A stretch of DNA of 64,000 bases from Gambelia wislizenii (taxonomy: Eukaryota > Chordata > Lepidosauria > Squamata > Crotaphytidae), in contig JAUMIR010000005.1 in assembly GCA_030847615.1 (NCBI GenBank), positions 79,394,492-79,458,491 on the forward strand, given 5' to 3'. Positions 45,711-57,515 of this stretch are shown here, in pieces. Numbering within the stretch: position 1 is the stretch's first letter; every line of letters starts with the position of its first letter. The position numbers were made by a program, and so were the translations under genes. The notes under the pieces were generated by a model that saw nothing but the letters and a program-made list of their open reading frames with translations, did no database searches and was not told the origin of the DNA.

Positions 45711-46059
45711 TGTTTCACACAGATTACAACTCAAGTTTTTGCCTCCCTAGTAGGCTGGTCAATTACTAATTAAATTCAATTGTATTTTAAATCACATGTA
45801 CTCATTGTATGGGATCTTCCAGTGCTCATTAGACCGGTGCTATTTAAAGCAGTAGTCCATTAACTGGTGCTGGTCCATCAGCCATCAGTGCCAGTCTGTA
45901 GTGAGTGCCTATGAAACTATGTTAATATGACAATAATATGGTACAAACATGGCAGTGGTCTCTGGCACATGGACAGAAAACTACTTACTGGATAATTTGA
46001 GAAGCTCCGGGCTAGAGGATTCCTTTGAGCAAAAGTATGTGGCATATTGGTAGGAGTCT

Positions 46060-46111
46060 GGTTGGTTTTGAAACAAGAAGTCTTTCTTAGTGGCTTTTCC
46101 CAGGCTCTGGA
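46060..46111. repeat. 52-bp target-site duplication, left copy
   Basis: Begins GGTTGGTTTTGAAACAAGAA and ends CAGGCTCTGGA. It is identical by eye to 47321-47372. Such a length is far above the usual 5-20 bp for LINE insertions. Confidence 0.92.
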
Positions 46112-47288
46112 GCCCTTTCTAATAACTAATGGAGTGAAGCAAGGTTGTGTTCTTGCACCAACTTTATTTACAATCTTCTTTAGCACGATGCTCCAAAGGG
46201 CTATGGCAGAGCTTGAAGAAGACGACGGCATCTATATACGCTACCGTACTGATGGTAGCTTGTTTAACTTAAGCCGTCTGAGGGCTCACACTAAGACTCT
46301 AAACTATCTAGTCCGTGAGCTGCTCTTCGCCGATGATGCTGCCCTTGTTGCCCACACAGAAGCATCTCTGCAGCGCCTAACGTCCTGCTTTGCAACAGCT
46401 GCAGAGCTGTTTGGGCTAGAAGTCAACCTGAAGAAAACAGAAGTTCTTTACCAGCCTGCACCACAGGACGAACACCACCATCCCCACATTGCCGTTGGCA
46501 AATCTGTGCTCAAGTCCGTTCAGCAGTTCACCTACCTGGGGAGCATCATCTCCTCAGATGCCAAGATTGACAAAGAGATCGATCACAGATTAGCAAAGGC
46601 ATATAGTGCATTTGGAAGACTTCACAAAAGAGTCTGGAGCAATAAACACCTGAGGCAAAGCACAAAAATCAGTGTGTATAGAGCCATCGTACTGTCTATC
46701 CTCCTTTATGGATCTGAAACATGGGTCACCTATCGCCACCACCTACGACTCCTCGAGCGCTTTCATCAGCGCTGTCTACGCACAATCCTAAATATACACT
46801 GGACTGACTATGTGACGAATGTTGCTGTCCTTGAGCAAGCAGGGATCACCAGCATATAGGCCATGATATTGAGAACACAGCTGCGCTGGGCAGGGCATGT
46901 TTCTAGGATGGAGGACCATCGCCTCCCAAAAATACTACTCTACGGTGAACTCGCCACGGGTCAGCGTAAGAGGGGCGCTCCAAAAAAGCGATACAAAGAC
47001 TCCCTGAAACAACATCTCAGGCTTGGCCAAATTGATCACCAACAGTGGTCCGCCCTGGCCTCACATCGGGAGGCATGGAGACGCACTATCCACAATGCTG
47101 CAGCCTTATTTGAGAACTCACGATGAACAAGTCTTGAAGAGAAACGACAACGCAGAAAAAATCACAACCCAAAAACATCACCCAGGGAGACCTTCTGCTG
47201 TGCTTTTTGCAACCGGACTTGTTTATCTCGGATTGGCCTTTTTAGTCATCAGCGCGCTTGCAGAAAGCGCGGGATGAGTCCTTCCTGA
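46112..47288 (+). pseudogene. LINE reverse transcriptase, C-terminal part, two nonsense codons
   Basis: One reading frame can be followed throughout. It opens with the reverse transcriptase motif GVKQGC, then the catalytic FADD box (46326-46337), then a thumb-like region and a C-terminal domain with QLRWAGHVSRM. It ends in a cysteine-histidine finger (CAFC, then HQRAC; spacing C-x2-C-x12-H-x3-C) and a stop at 47286. Two in-frame stops break it, at 46857-46859 and 47124-47126; the minus-strand copy has a sense codon at each place, so these are point mutations in this copy. The N-terminal half, with the endonuclease, is missing by 5' truncation. The first 22 codons of the apparent frame from 46047 are flanking DNA. 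The finger presumably binds the element RNA or target DNA. Confidence 0.9.
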
Positions 47289-47320
47289 ATCTTCATTTGC
47301 GAAGAAAAGCCAGAGAGGGG
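46112..47320 (+). mobile_element. 5'-truncated non-LTR retrotransposon (LINE), with 52-bp target duplications
   Basis: A 1209-bp LINE 3' segment: the C-terminal half of reverse transcriptase, the C-terminal domain and a short 3' end finishing in AGAGAGGGG. It is bracketed by a perfect 52-bp direct repeat (46060-46111 and 47321-47372), which must be the target-site duplication. This fixes the insertion limits and the 5' truncation. There is no poly(A); the 3' end is purine-rich, and in sister copies it becomes a simple repeat. Two further copies lie at 7190-8247 (minus) and 4929-5206. The clade is unclear: a Vingi/Ingi-, RTE- or CR1-related LINE is possible. Confidence 0.92.
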
Positions 47321-47372
47321 GGTTGGTTTTGAAACAAGAAGTCTTTCTTAGTGGCTTTTCCCAGGCTCTGGA
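47321..47372. repeat. 52-bp target-site duplication, right copy
   Basis: Exact repeat of 46060-46111. Sequence outside both copies differs (GCCCTTT inside on the left, ACTCCTC outside on the right), so the duplication ends sharply. Confidence 0.92.
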
Positions 47373-47642
47373 ACTCCTCACAAAGACAGGTTAAGGGTTG
47401 TTTTCAATGCATGACAAATTCTTTCTTCAATACAACTGTAAATGCTTTGAGAGCTCCATTTTCTTTAAGATTTAGCCACCCTAGTTGAGTTTGGAGCAGG
47501 AAATCAGTTTGGAACAGGAAACCAGCAGGGGTTTGTTTGGTATCTGTTCCCAACTTACCATATGTTTTGCATAATTAGCAAATAATTTGCATAGCATGCA
47601 AATTAGGCCCACTGGATTTAGGAAGAGGTAGTAAGGCACACT

Positions 47643-47680
47643 ATAGATAGATAGATAGAGAGATAGAGAGATAGATAGAG
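47643..47680. repeat. (GATA)n microsatellite with GAGA interruptions
   Basis: ATAGATAGATAGATAG then AGAGATAGAGAG. Confidence 0.8.
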
Positions 47681-47753
47681 CCTTACTGCATTTTCCTAAA
47701 TCCTGTTTTAGAGTGGCCATGGGTCATGTTAGCTGGGAGATCCTTGGAGTTAT

Positions 47754-48494
47754 AGGGCTTGTCTGCACTAGAGGCAACAGTCTAAATTGACTCCTCAATG
47801 TGTTCTCCCCCAGACTCACCTCAGAGCCACTCTGCTACCTGTTTCTCCACAAGGACATCAGGTAGATGTCTACACGTGTCCCTGCATCCAGATGTTGCTT
47901 TGGTCCGCCACCACTGCCTTTCCTCTGTCAGTTCCCTGGCAGAGCCAACGAGATCACTGCTTGGAAGGCGCTGCCATTTACCTCAGTGTCTAGACCAGGA
48001 ACTGGCCTAGAACAGTTACCCAAAAGTTTTTTTCCTCTTCGGCACTGCTGGTGCATACTTGCTTGCTCCGAGGCAAATGAGGTGTCCAGCCATGTGATCT
48101 GGACACCTCATTTCTGCCCCCAGAGCAAGTGACATCAGAACACTAGAGGAGGGCAAAACTTTTATTTAACTCTTCCGGAAACTGGCCTGGAAATTGAGGT
48201 AAATGGCAGCATCTGCCAGGCAGAGATTGGTCCTGCCTCACACACACCCTCTGGTTCTAGGGCAGTTCTGTTGTTTACATTACAAGAAACATCAGGTTTC
48301 TTGGAAACTCTGGAGAAAACAGTGAGTTTTTAAAACCCAGGTTAAGGTGGTATACCCCAAGTTTGGTGCAGATAGGGCCAGGCATCATGTGGCCTTGCAA
48401 CACCAGGTTGGGGGATAAGGCCACATGTCATGTGATCTTACCGTGCCAGATTCAGGGTGGGGATACGGGTTTTTCCCCTTGTGTAGACAAACAC
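47754..48494. mobile_element. Probable hAT-like element
   Basis: AGGGCTTGTCTGCACTA at the left and TTGTGTAGACAAACAC at the right are similar to the ends at 60024/61162. The interior (CTTGCTCCGAGGCAAATGAG, CTGGACACCTCATTTC) is not otherwise recognised. No clear 8-bp duplication. Confidence 0.5.
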
Positions 48495-49321
48495 ACAGTC
48501 TCTATGTCCAAGCTCTTTATGTATTAGGTCCCCCCCTTTTTTTTTTAAAGAAAACCTGCAGTAGCTCTATGCCCATACCTCCCTTCCTTGTAAATGAGTG
48601 GTGCTATTTTGGCTGCATATGGATTTTCACTTGGATTATTGTTTTGTGCATGTGTGTGTGTGACAAATACATACGTTTAGGGAGGGTAGGTCTAACTATA
48701 GAGCCCCCTAAGCCAGTTACAATCACCACATTCTGTGATAAATAATTCCTGAAGTTAACTAATCCTTGTGAAAAGAGTTTGATTGTATCTGGTTTTTATG
48801 TGTTTTCTTATTTCAACTTTTTTAAAATTCAGTTTTTCAGTCAATATGGAATGGATACTTAGAGCAGACCAAATTAAATCAATAAGATAGAAGTTCCTGA
48901 TGAGTAACTTTGGTCCCACTGATTTCATGGGTGGATCTCAAGTATTAGATGTGTAGCTAAATGTGTATAATAACATAATATTGCAATGAAGAATCAGTTT
49001 AAGATATTCTCTGAATAACCTGCTAGTAATACTTATAATCATATGTTCTAAGATCACTTACTACAACAATGGCAAGAAATTTAAGCCATCAGTTAATATG
49101 GAAGACAACTAGATTTGAACAAATACATTCAGACCTTGAAAGAAGTGAATTACAAATAACAAATTATTTTCCTCAATAACTGAGCTATGATTATAACACA
49201 AGAAGGATAATTTCATTCCTCTTGAGGTATAAAATATTACAGAGTGTGTGTGGCCTCACTACTTAACTGTGCTTTGTTCATATACAAGCAGCTTGTAGCA
49301 ATTTAATGTGTTTTAGTAACT
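48495..49321. other. No gene seen
   Basis: A+T-rich, unrecognised. Confidence 0.55.
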
Positions 49322-49553
49322 GTGTGTGTTGTGTGCCTTCAAGTCATTTCTGACTTATGGTGACCCTAAGGAGAACCTGCCGTGGTTTTTTTCTGGCAAG
49401 ATTTGTTCAGAGGCATTTGCTTTTGCCTTCATCAAAGGCTGAGAGAGTGTTACTTGCCCAAGGTCATCCAGTGGAATGCTATGGCCAAGCGGGGATTTGA
49501 ACCCTTTTTTCCAGAGGTCCTACACCAAAACCACTACACCATACTGGCTCTCT
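49322..49553 (-). mobile_element. Sauria-type SINE, near full length, minus strand
   Basis: Read on the minus strand it runs from the tRNA-like head (near 49550) through ACTTGCCCAAGGTCA-type sequence (as written on the plus strand) to the tail at GTGTGTGTTGTGTGCCTTCA. It is the best preserved member here and has the canonical tail GACTTGAAGGCACAC (minus strand, one or two changes). Confidence 0.83.
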
Positions 49554-49945
49554 TTAATAACTAAGCAGGATACTCTTTCAATTACCTTTGAATAACAAGA
49601 ATTACATTTAAATTGTTAACTACAATGATAGTTTTCTGGAACCTTCAAACTATACATGTGACTATTTTGTCCAAGGAACTTCTCAGACTTTGTAAATATT
49701 CTGACATTTCATAGAACATCTTGCTTTAGCTCTGAATCTGCAGTGTCTAGTAAGGGCATGCTGTAGTTCATTCTTCTGCCGTGTGAATCATTGTTTTCTG
49801 GGAAATTTTTAGAACCACTGTCCTTGTATCAGTAAAATGAGTACCTGGCTTGTGTTAGCAATTAGCTAACACACATTGGAAACCGCTTAGACAGTGTGTA
49901 GCACGCTATAAAAGCAGTGTAGATATGTAAGTGCTACCACTTAAC

Positions 49946-50023
49946 AATGTATAAGCTGTTCTGAGAGCCTTTGTGGTTGAAGAGCAGGGAATAAATACTT
50001 AAATAAATAAATAAATAAATCCA
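49946..50023 (+). mobile_element. L2-like LINE tail
   Basis: GAGAGCCTTTGTGGTTGAAG, GCAGGGAATAAATACTTAAA then (TAAA)n. Confidence 0.5.
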
Positions 50024-50351
50024 TGTCTAATAAGTGACAAAAATACAAGTTACATATAAAAAATATTATGTAAAGTTGTGTCAGCTGAAAAAAACTTGTG
50101 TAAAACTGATTCATAAATTAGTACTACCACCCAATGCTGGCTCTATCATTGGACAGAATAAGGTACCTTGGGTAGGAGAAGTTGAGGGGGGAAGGGATGG
50201 ACAAAGCTGTATGGCTTATACAACCTGACCTGCATCCCCTTCACAACCATTTAAAAAACCTAGAGTAGGCACACTAAGTTTAAGGCCTGAAAACTGTGAT
50301 CCATGAATTTTTGCCATCCTGTTTGTAATCATTTAAACTAATAAGCAAATA

Positions 50352-50577
50352 CAGTTGTCCCTTCATATTCTCTGGAGTTTGGTTTCAGGACCTCCATGGA
50401 TACCAAAATCCGTGAATACTCAAGTCCCATTATATGCAATGGCAAAGCAAAAGGATGTCTCTTATATAAGATGGCAAAATCAAGGTTTGCTTTTTGGATC
50501 ATTTTTTAAAGAATATTTTCAAGCCGTGAATACTTAAATCCATAGACACCAAATCCGTGGATACGGAGGGAGAATTG
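50352..50577. mobile_element. Tigger/pogo-like MITE, 226 bp, TA duplication
   Basis: Same family as 17057-17286 but inverted: CAGTTGTCCCTTCATATTC at the left, CGGAGGGAGAATTG at the right, TA on both sides. Confidence 0.82.
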
Positions 50578-51384
50578 TAATTCAATATATACCAGAGAAA
50601 ATGAAAACTGTATTTAAGTTAACTAATCAATATGAGACGCCAAGGCAAATTAAAAAAGAGATTTCTTGTCCTACCCCTGTAAGGTTTCTAGAATATTTTG
50701 GTTTCTATCCTTCCCCGCCCCAAGCCCTGATGCCACTTGACTGCCACTTGACCACCTCGTTTTTGTAAAGTGCACAGGTTTTTGGACACTGCATTATAAC
50801 TACAGATTTCATATACAAAACAGCAGCTTTCATAAGACCTTCCAGTAAGTAATAATTGTGCAGTTCCCCCCCACTCCCAATCATAATGCAAAATATTCTT
50901 TAGACCACACATTTGTGTGCTGCAAAGGGATAAGCTTCATACTGGTTCCATTTTGAATTATTTTTTCAGGTTTTGATTATCATCCCATTCTGTTCCTTTT
51001 AATATTGGTATTTAGCCGCACCAGAAAGGATGAGTAATTTTATTATATTGTGCATGTACCAGTTAACTCTAAACGTTTTTTTCTCAAGAGAGGAGTGAGT
51101 TGACGGAGCATTTGGATGGCTTTATGTGTAGTTTGGGAAGGATAGCAAAATAATAATAATAATAATAATAATAATGGCAGCTCAAGGTTACGGCACTATA
51201 GACAAGCTTAGGGCTCGATGGATTTTGCCTCATCTCCCTTTCCATTGTAATGTACAGGCTTACCTCATTTAACAACTCTGAAAAATTAGCTCTTTTGCAC
51301 AAAGTCTTTTTATGCCTGGCCAGCTCCCTCTTTCTTCCTTGTCCTCTGCCTACCTAGGTATTTCTTTACCAGCATCAGCATTGA
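50578..51384. other. No gene seen
   Basis: Only the (AAT)n run stands out. Confidence 0.5.
51149..51175. repeat. (AAT)n microsatellite
   Basis: About nine units. Confidence 0.85.
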
Positions 51385-51870
51385 GGTCTTTATCAGATAT
51401 GGCAAATATGGTGTCATAAGGATGCCTAATAAATGCAAAAGGGTACACATACTGAAGTAGCCAGGTGAGCCCAAATATGTGTATGCCTGTATTGGCATGG
51501 CTAAAATGGGCTCACCTGACTACCGTACTTCAATACCACACAACAACATCCTTTAGTGTTCCACTGCTGTTAATGTGTTCTTTTATATTGATTGGCCAAA
51601 CTGTCAATACATCTGCCATGGCATTTTTGTGCCTGTATTGAGACCGTTTGAAACTGTGTGCTATTTTCCTCTCGTGATTACAGCATCAGTGGGCAGAACA
51701 CTTCCGGATGAGAACAAAAAAGCCAGGAACAGGACGCTCTTTTTATGAAACTCCCCAGTTTACTTGAGAGTTTGTGAGTGTGTTTCTGTGCCTGTGTGTA
51801 CATTTTCTGTTTCAATTTTGCTGTTTTTAAAATGTTTACCATGCTCACATCTTCTCCCAAGAACTGCTGG
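51385..51870. mobile_element. Diverged Harbinger-like MITE, truncated on the right
   Basis: Left end GGTCTTTATCAGATA. The interior keeps the order of family H blocks (GGTGTCATAAGGATGCC, TTGATTGGCCAAACTGTCAA, CAGAACACTTCCGGATG, CATGCTCACATCTTCTC). No right terminal repeat is seen; the sequence turns into unrecognised DNA near 51870. Confidence 0.6.
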
Positions 51871-52362
51871 TGTTACCTTTGCCTTAGGAAACAGCTCACA
51901 GATGCAGAACGGAAGATAGGCAACCAGTGGTTTGATTTGAAGCTCAGTTTATTTTCATTTGGCCAAATGGGTGCTGAAAGGCATTCAGGACAAAGATAAA
52001 ACACTTGGCCAGGACTTTTAAAGTTTTGGCTGAATTCATAACATAGATAGAATGACCAATCAATGTATTTCCTGTGTCCCCTTTGGAACGCCCATCTCTA
52101 TGTCACCAAGATATGGCTGTGCTTGCTTAGAGAATGGCCTGACCTATTTGTATACCTGTCTCTTGGAACATCTTATGGTACAAAAACATAGCCAGATCGA
52201 GACTAGCCTATACTTCCTGCCATTCTATGTGGACAGGCTAGCTACTTCCTCTTGCAGCTTAGCAAAGTGTCTGGTGTTTTGTCTTGTGGTTACAGCTCTG
52301 CAGAAAAAGACACTTTTAACTTAGTTAACTTGGTTGGAGGGAGGAAAGAGACAGAGAAAAAG

Positions 52363-52428
52363 AACTTTCATAGCATCAGGGTGTTGGAAGGGACCCTGAG
52401 AGGTCATTTAGTCCAACCCTGAATAAAA
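52363..52428 (-). mobile_element. CR1 LINE 3' trace, minus strand
   Basis: TTGGAAGGGACCCTGAGAGG and TCATTTAGTCCAACCC match the CR1 3' end in reverse complement. Only about 65 bp remain. Confidence 0.6.
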
Positions 52429-53059
52429 TGTTTGGAATCCAGTATTGGAGGCAGCGGAACTGGGAATCTTTAAGGATATCTTTCCTGTTCCTGCCTCCAC
52501 CTTATACCGGGATCACGAACATGGAAGTAAACAGCGCTAGCGTTCATGCTTCATTAATGCTGGGGCTGCTTTTTAACGCTATTACAGGTACATATGGTAA
52601 AAAGTGTTATGTTTCTGGGACAATTACACTGAAAAATATGATGCTAAAGAGATGCTTTTGGAAGTTCATCTGATAAAGTCCTGAGAGGAGAGCTGGAGAA
52701 ACACAGACATTTGGTGGCAGCAGTGTGTCTGCAGTAAACAATGCAATAAAGCTTTGCACTGGGAAAGACTGGGATTTTACTCTTACCCATCCTACTGAAG
52801 CTGTATGAGCTTGCCTATAGCAAGCAAGGTGAACAGTAGCTGCCTCCAGAGTTCCTGACTGAGCATGCATGAACAACAAAAACAGGCAAAGGGAGAACAG
52901 ATAAGCCTACCTTACCAACTACCACCAGCATGTTAAAAATACATAGATCTATACGACTGGACATCAAAATGGAAATGATAAGCAAAGTGGATGTTGCTGA
53001 AATTAAAAATAATCCCTGGATGCATTTTGGAAGAAGCTTTCAAGGGATCTCTAAAAGGT

Positions 53060-53063
<4 letters not shown>

Positions 53064-53090
<27 letters not shown>
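53064..53090. repeat. 27-base poly(T) run
   Basis: Uninterrupted T27. No retrocopy or LINE body is recognisable beside it; it could be the tail of a minus-strand insertion or an assembly-sensitive homopolymer. Confidence 0.85.
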
Positions 53091-53094
<4 letters not shown>

Positions 53095-53640
53095 ATAGAA
53101 GGCTTATCTGACCTGATTGTTTCCTTTCACAAGTGCATGTTGTGAGTTTTGAAACTGGTGTTCTTTTTTGGTGGTGCCAAACTTATCCCTATTCTTTCCA
53201 TGTTATTTCTGCCTCTGATACCAAATTTTCTGTTGAAGAAGTAATGCCCAGGAACACATCTACTCTGCTACTTTGTTAACTGAGGTATACTACCTATTCT
53301 TTATACTGCAGTGTAGGAGGCAGCAGCCCTTGAGTCTGGGGTCTCCTACAGAGTTGCAGGTAGAAGTAAACTGCATTCTGAGTGTCTCAGTATTGATTAT
53401 GGATGGAAAACAATTTCTTTGGCTCAATGAAAGTAGCCCTTTCGCACCACTTCAGACTTGTAAGAAGAAATGTGCTTTGCCTCATGAAGTCACACATCTG
53501 CAAATGCTTGCAGGGCATTTTGAAAAATAAAGCATGCATAAAACAAGGTGCACATATTAAAATACTTTAAAATGACTAAAGTGGCTACTTTTTCAAAATA
53601 TACACAAATATTCTCTTTTTTTCCTGGAGTTTAATAAGTT

Positions 53641-53728
53641 CTATATCATGATGAAGAGTGTGTGTGTATAGTAGCAATTCTGACTAGCATGGCTAAAGCA
53701 ACAACCTACAGCTTTATTGTAAAATGTA
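53641..53728. repeat. Unidentified repeat, copy 1
   Basis: TATATCATGATGAAGAGTGT and AGCAATTCTGACTAGCATGG are shared with 56157-56245. Confidence 0.6.
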
Positions 53729-54206
53729 AAATCCACATTGTTTTAAAAATAGACAATATTGTCTAAAATATGCACATTGTTTTAAAAATATCAGAACATG
53801 AGGGAATATCATGAGGGAAGCTCTATGATAAAAGTAGAAAGAAATACCGTATGGATATTACAAAATATGTAAAAATGTGCATGAATTTTCATGTTCTTTC
53901 ACCACAGCTCACAACTTTAATACAAAACAAGGATGGGAAGAAAATAAAGATGGGTTTCAGAGAGCTACAGTGGAACTGAGACATTTTTGTATCCTAGTCT
54001 TTTCCTTTCACTCATTGTAAAAATGATATTAAGGGACAAAACAGTCAGAAGGATGATTTAAAAAAAAATCCTAGTCTTGATGGGATCCTTGTTCATCCAA
54101 GTTTTTCTTCTATGACCTGCACACTGAAGAGACACTCTAAAGCTGATGGATTGGTAGTTCCTGGTACTGGTCCCGCTATCTTGGCCTGTGTCTATTTCAA
54201 CAGTTT

Positions 54207-54652
54207 GGTATGGCTAGTATGTGATCAATAAGGTTTGCACATAACAGGATAGACCCTCAAGTCCTCCCAATTATTTGGGACTCTGTGCTTGTTGACAAGG
54301 CAAACCTACAGGTTGTCTTGTTATACCTCTTGTAAAGGTAAGTAAGCTCTCATTTTTATCTAGAGTTTGCAACTGTATAAGAGCTCGCCAAACTGATCTC
54401 AAGAGGGAAGATAAAGACAACTCTGTGGGTGCATCTACATTGTAGAAATAATGCAGTTTGACACCACTTTAACTGCCATGGCTCCATCCTACAGAATCCA
54501 GGGATTTGTACTTTTCTGAGGCACCAGTATTCTTTAGCAGAGAAGACTAAGGACTTTGTAAAACTATAAACCCCAGGATTCCATAGGATGGAGTTACAGC
54601 ACTTAAAGTGGTGTCAAACTCAATTATTTCTACAGTGTGGATGCACCTTGTG
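54207..54652. repeat. Composite dispersed repeat, copy 2
   Basis: Same order as 5824-6262. The terminal inverted repeats of the MITE part are better kept here (GGTGCATCTACATTGT / ACAGTGTGGATGCACC). Flanking DNA differs from copy 1 on both sides. Confidence 0.85.
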
Positions 54653-56156
54653 TCTGAACAGGGAAAATGTAAGGGTTGTAAGCAAGGAAGAACTAGATAA
54701 AAGCTTAGGTTAAAAAACAACATGTGAGCCAGGAACTGATGGAAAGGAAATTTGTCCAAAAAGAAGTGCTTTCCACTAATGCAAAGCCACCACTGGAAAT
54801 CTGAAGAAATCCACATGTTTATTGGAAAAAAATGTTTCACGGGCTGCAGAAGGCACCTGTGAAGCAATTCCTGCAGACAATACTCCTATTAAACATGTGT
54901 TCTCTTAGCCAAGCCACACCGCTCACTTGTTAAAATTGAGGCCTTTACCCTTCACTTCCAAACTAATTGGAAGCCAATCCTAAACACTTATTTCCCAATA
55001 ATTTAAGATTAGGCTGTGAAAGGAACTAAAATACTTGCACCATTAGTAATCAGTCATTAGAAATGTCTACGAACTTCAGTGTCTCCTGTTCTAAGTGGGG
55101 GCTTACTCATTGTGAAATATCCAGTAAAATTCCTGTTTGCTTTTCCTTCTCGCTTCTGTTCCAAACCTACCTGGTAGATTTATTGGTTGATTTCACTCCA
55201 GTAGCCTGACTCCCTATGGTGATTCCCCAAACTTCTGCAGGCCCTAACAAGTGCTTACTCCTGCAAAAGATTATGACATCATGAAGGTTAGAAAGAGAAT
55301 GAATGATGTGGCTGGTCGTGTACTCAATACTAATAGAAGAGGAGGTTATATGCAAACATGGCCTTTCTGTCAGAAACAATGAATGAGATATATAATTCGT
55401 TTTGTCCTTCTTTTTAAAGAGCAAGTAGTAAGAGATCATCTATCTTAATAAGGGCATGCTTATAGTCTTAACCAACCAGACTGTACCATTTTTAAACCAT
55501 CCATATGTGATCCCATTATTAAATTAGGATGCTGAACCCAATGTAAATTATCAATTTATAAATCAGTCAGTCAAGTAAATTAGCCAGTTTTATACTGATA
55601 AATAGGAGTTAACAATGCAATTACTGCTTTCTGAACCATAAGGCATGAATTTTTACATCCCATCAAATCAAGAATGTGAATTATAGATTACTGACATAAT
55701 ATATGTTTCCATTTACTTGATTTAGCTTCCAATATTTAAGCATGTCTATATTATTGTTAAAGACAATAAATCTACAGTTAGGGAACCTAGCACTAAAGTA
55801 GTAAAGTATCAGAAGTCAGTGGCTGAAATCCAGCACATAATTAGGTACATTTAAACTTCATTGAAACCAGTGGAATTTAAGCATGCCTAAATCCTTTGCT
55901 GGAATCTGACCAGTGTATTGCCCATTAAGGGTGTCACTTCATTCTTAATCACTAGGCAGCTGTAGCACCTATTTGTTTGAGTGGAACTTGCAGAAGAAAT
56001 TAACTTCATTGTGTTGAACTTGAAATTGCCAGTGCTGTGCATTAAACAGTCAGCCATATTGACACCACTAATTCTAAAGTATGAACCATAAAGCTTTTTG
56101 TACACTAAAAAAAGAATTTAACAGCAGCTGCTGTACTTTCAACAACAACAATATGC
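54653..56156. other. No gene seen
   Basis: Plain A+T-rich DNA. Confidence 0.55.
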
Positions 56157-56245
56157 TCTATATCATGATGAAGAGTGTGTGCGGCAGCTAGCAATTCTGA
56201 CTAGAGTGGCTGAAGAAACAAACCAAGGTTTTATGGTAAGAGCTC
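56157..56245. repeat. Unidentified repeat, copy 2
   Basis: Matches 53641-53728 over about 85 bp with a few substitutions (AGCAATTCTGACTAGAGTGG). The two lie 2.5 kb apart in the same orientation. Confidence 0.6.
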
Positions 56246-56596
56246 CATCAAAGATAGGAAAACTCTCTAAGGGTGCTAGGCAAACCATCAACATTAGCAC
56301 ACCAGCCTCCTGTCTCTCAGTAATCATGTTAGTGAAGCAAATGGGAACATACTGGTATTGAAGCCCAAACTATTGCACCTCCTCTTCACTTGTGTGAATG
56401 TGATGTGATTGTGCTGGTTTGGCAATTTCCTTCCTACTAGCTATACCCGGCATAACATACTCCATTATCTACATATATGAAACACTTCAGTATGTTTCCA
56501 TTCCTGCTCTGCTCCTTGGCCACTTAGGAAATATGTCACAAGTATGATCATTTGATGCATTAATATATAACCTTTCAAATCAACTATAATGAATAC

Positions 56597-57062
56597 AGTC
56601 ATCCCTTGGAATCCACAGGCTTGGAATTCACAGTTTTCTGTATCCGCAGAAAGCTGCTGAGGCTTTGCTCGGCTTTCATTCCCGGGGAGGGGGAGCCAAA
56701 GGCCAAGCAACCCCTCAGTGGCTTTGCAAGAAAACACGGCTTTCCTCTGGCTTCATTCCATTTGGCAGGGGGGAGCTGGGCCAAGGAAAGCCAAAAGGTT
56801 TTCATCAGCCCTGGCTCACCTGCCAAACAGAACAAAGTAGGAGGGAAGCAGGAGAAGGGGGTGCAGGCAGGCAGCAGGGAGGCTTCACAAGCCTCCCCGC
56901 TGCTTTGGAAGGGGCAGGGGGATCAGGCAGGCAGCAACGAGGCTGCCGCTTTTCCAGGGGAGCTTGTTGGGAGGGGGGGCAGAAAGTTATTCACATTTTT
57001 TTCAATTTCTCAGGGGTGCTCTGCCAGAACCCCTGCAAATTTGAAGGGAGGGCTGTTGTTTT
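56597..57062. mobile_element. Tigger-like left end followed by G+C-rich DNA
   Basis: CAGTCATCCCTTGGAATCC and the following 50 bp match the Tigger-like family ends. The rest is G-rich and purine-rich, with no recognisable right end, and runs into the tandem array at 57063. The open frame over it is compositional. Confidence 0.4.
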
Positions 57063-57079
57063 ATGCTGAAAGACCTCCG

Positions 57080-57515
57080 CGACCATGCAACCACACATAC
57101 ACACACACCCCATGTGCACCAGGATGCAAGGGCCCCTCCTCCACAGCCACCATGTTACACACATACCACACTACACACGCACAGTTCTACACACACACCA
57201 CACTACACACACATACCACATGCATTCCAGGACATGAGAGCCACTCCATCACCACCATGCAATCACACAAACACCCCATCCTATACAACCACAACCTACA
57301 TTACACATACACACACACCATGTGTGCCAGAACATGAGAGCCCCTCTGCTGCCACTGCCATGCACAAACACAAACCCCACACTACAAACAAATACACCCC
57401 ACACTATACACACCCCATACACTACAAACCCCCACACCACATACATATATCCCACACACTACACACACACATCCATACATGCCAGGACACAAGAGCCCCT
57501 CCACTGCCATGTTTA
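57080..57515. repeat. Variable tandem array of CA-rich and unique blocks
   Basis: A block of about 45 bp (form CCAGGACATGAGAGCCCCTC...CCATG) recurs four times at about 57118, 57227, 57326 and 57480. The copies are separated by variable runs of ACAC, CCACACTACACAC and similar text. Period 100-155 bp. Long His/Thr/Pro-rich frames over it are compositional. Confidence 0.78.

Larger units (their letters stand above)
51871..53640. other. No gene seen
   Basis: Contains a CR1 trace and T27. Part of 51900-52320 could be an old interspersed repeat but I cannot name it. Confidence 0.45.

Noticed and set aside
46047..46111. Start of a 270-codon open frame at 46047 as a gene start
   Set aside because: This part is the 52-bp target duplication plus flank; the LINE begins at 46112, so the start codon is fortuitous.
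57080..57515. CRISPR-like array
   Set aside because: Repeats are unequal and CA-rich, spacers are low complexity, and the genome is eukaryotic.
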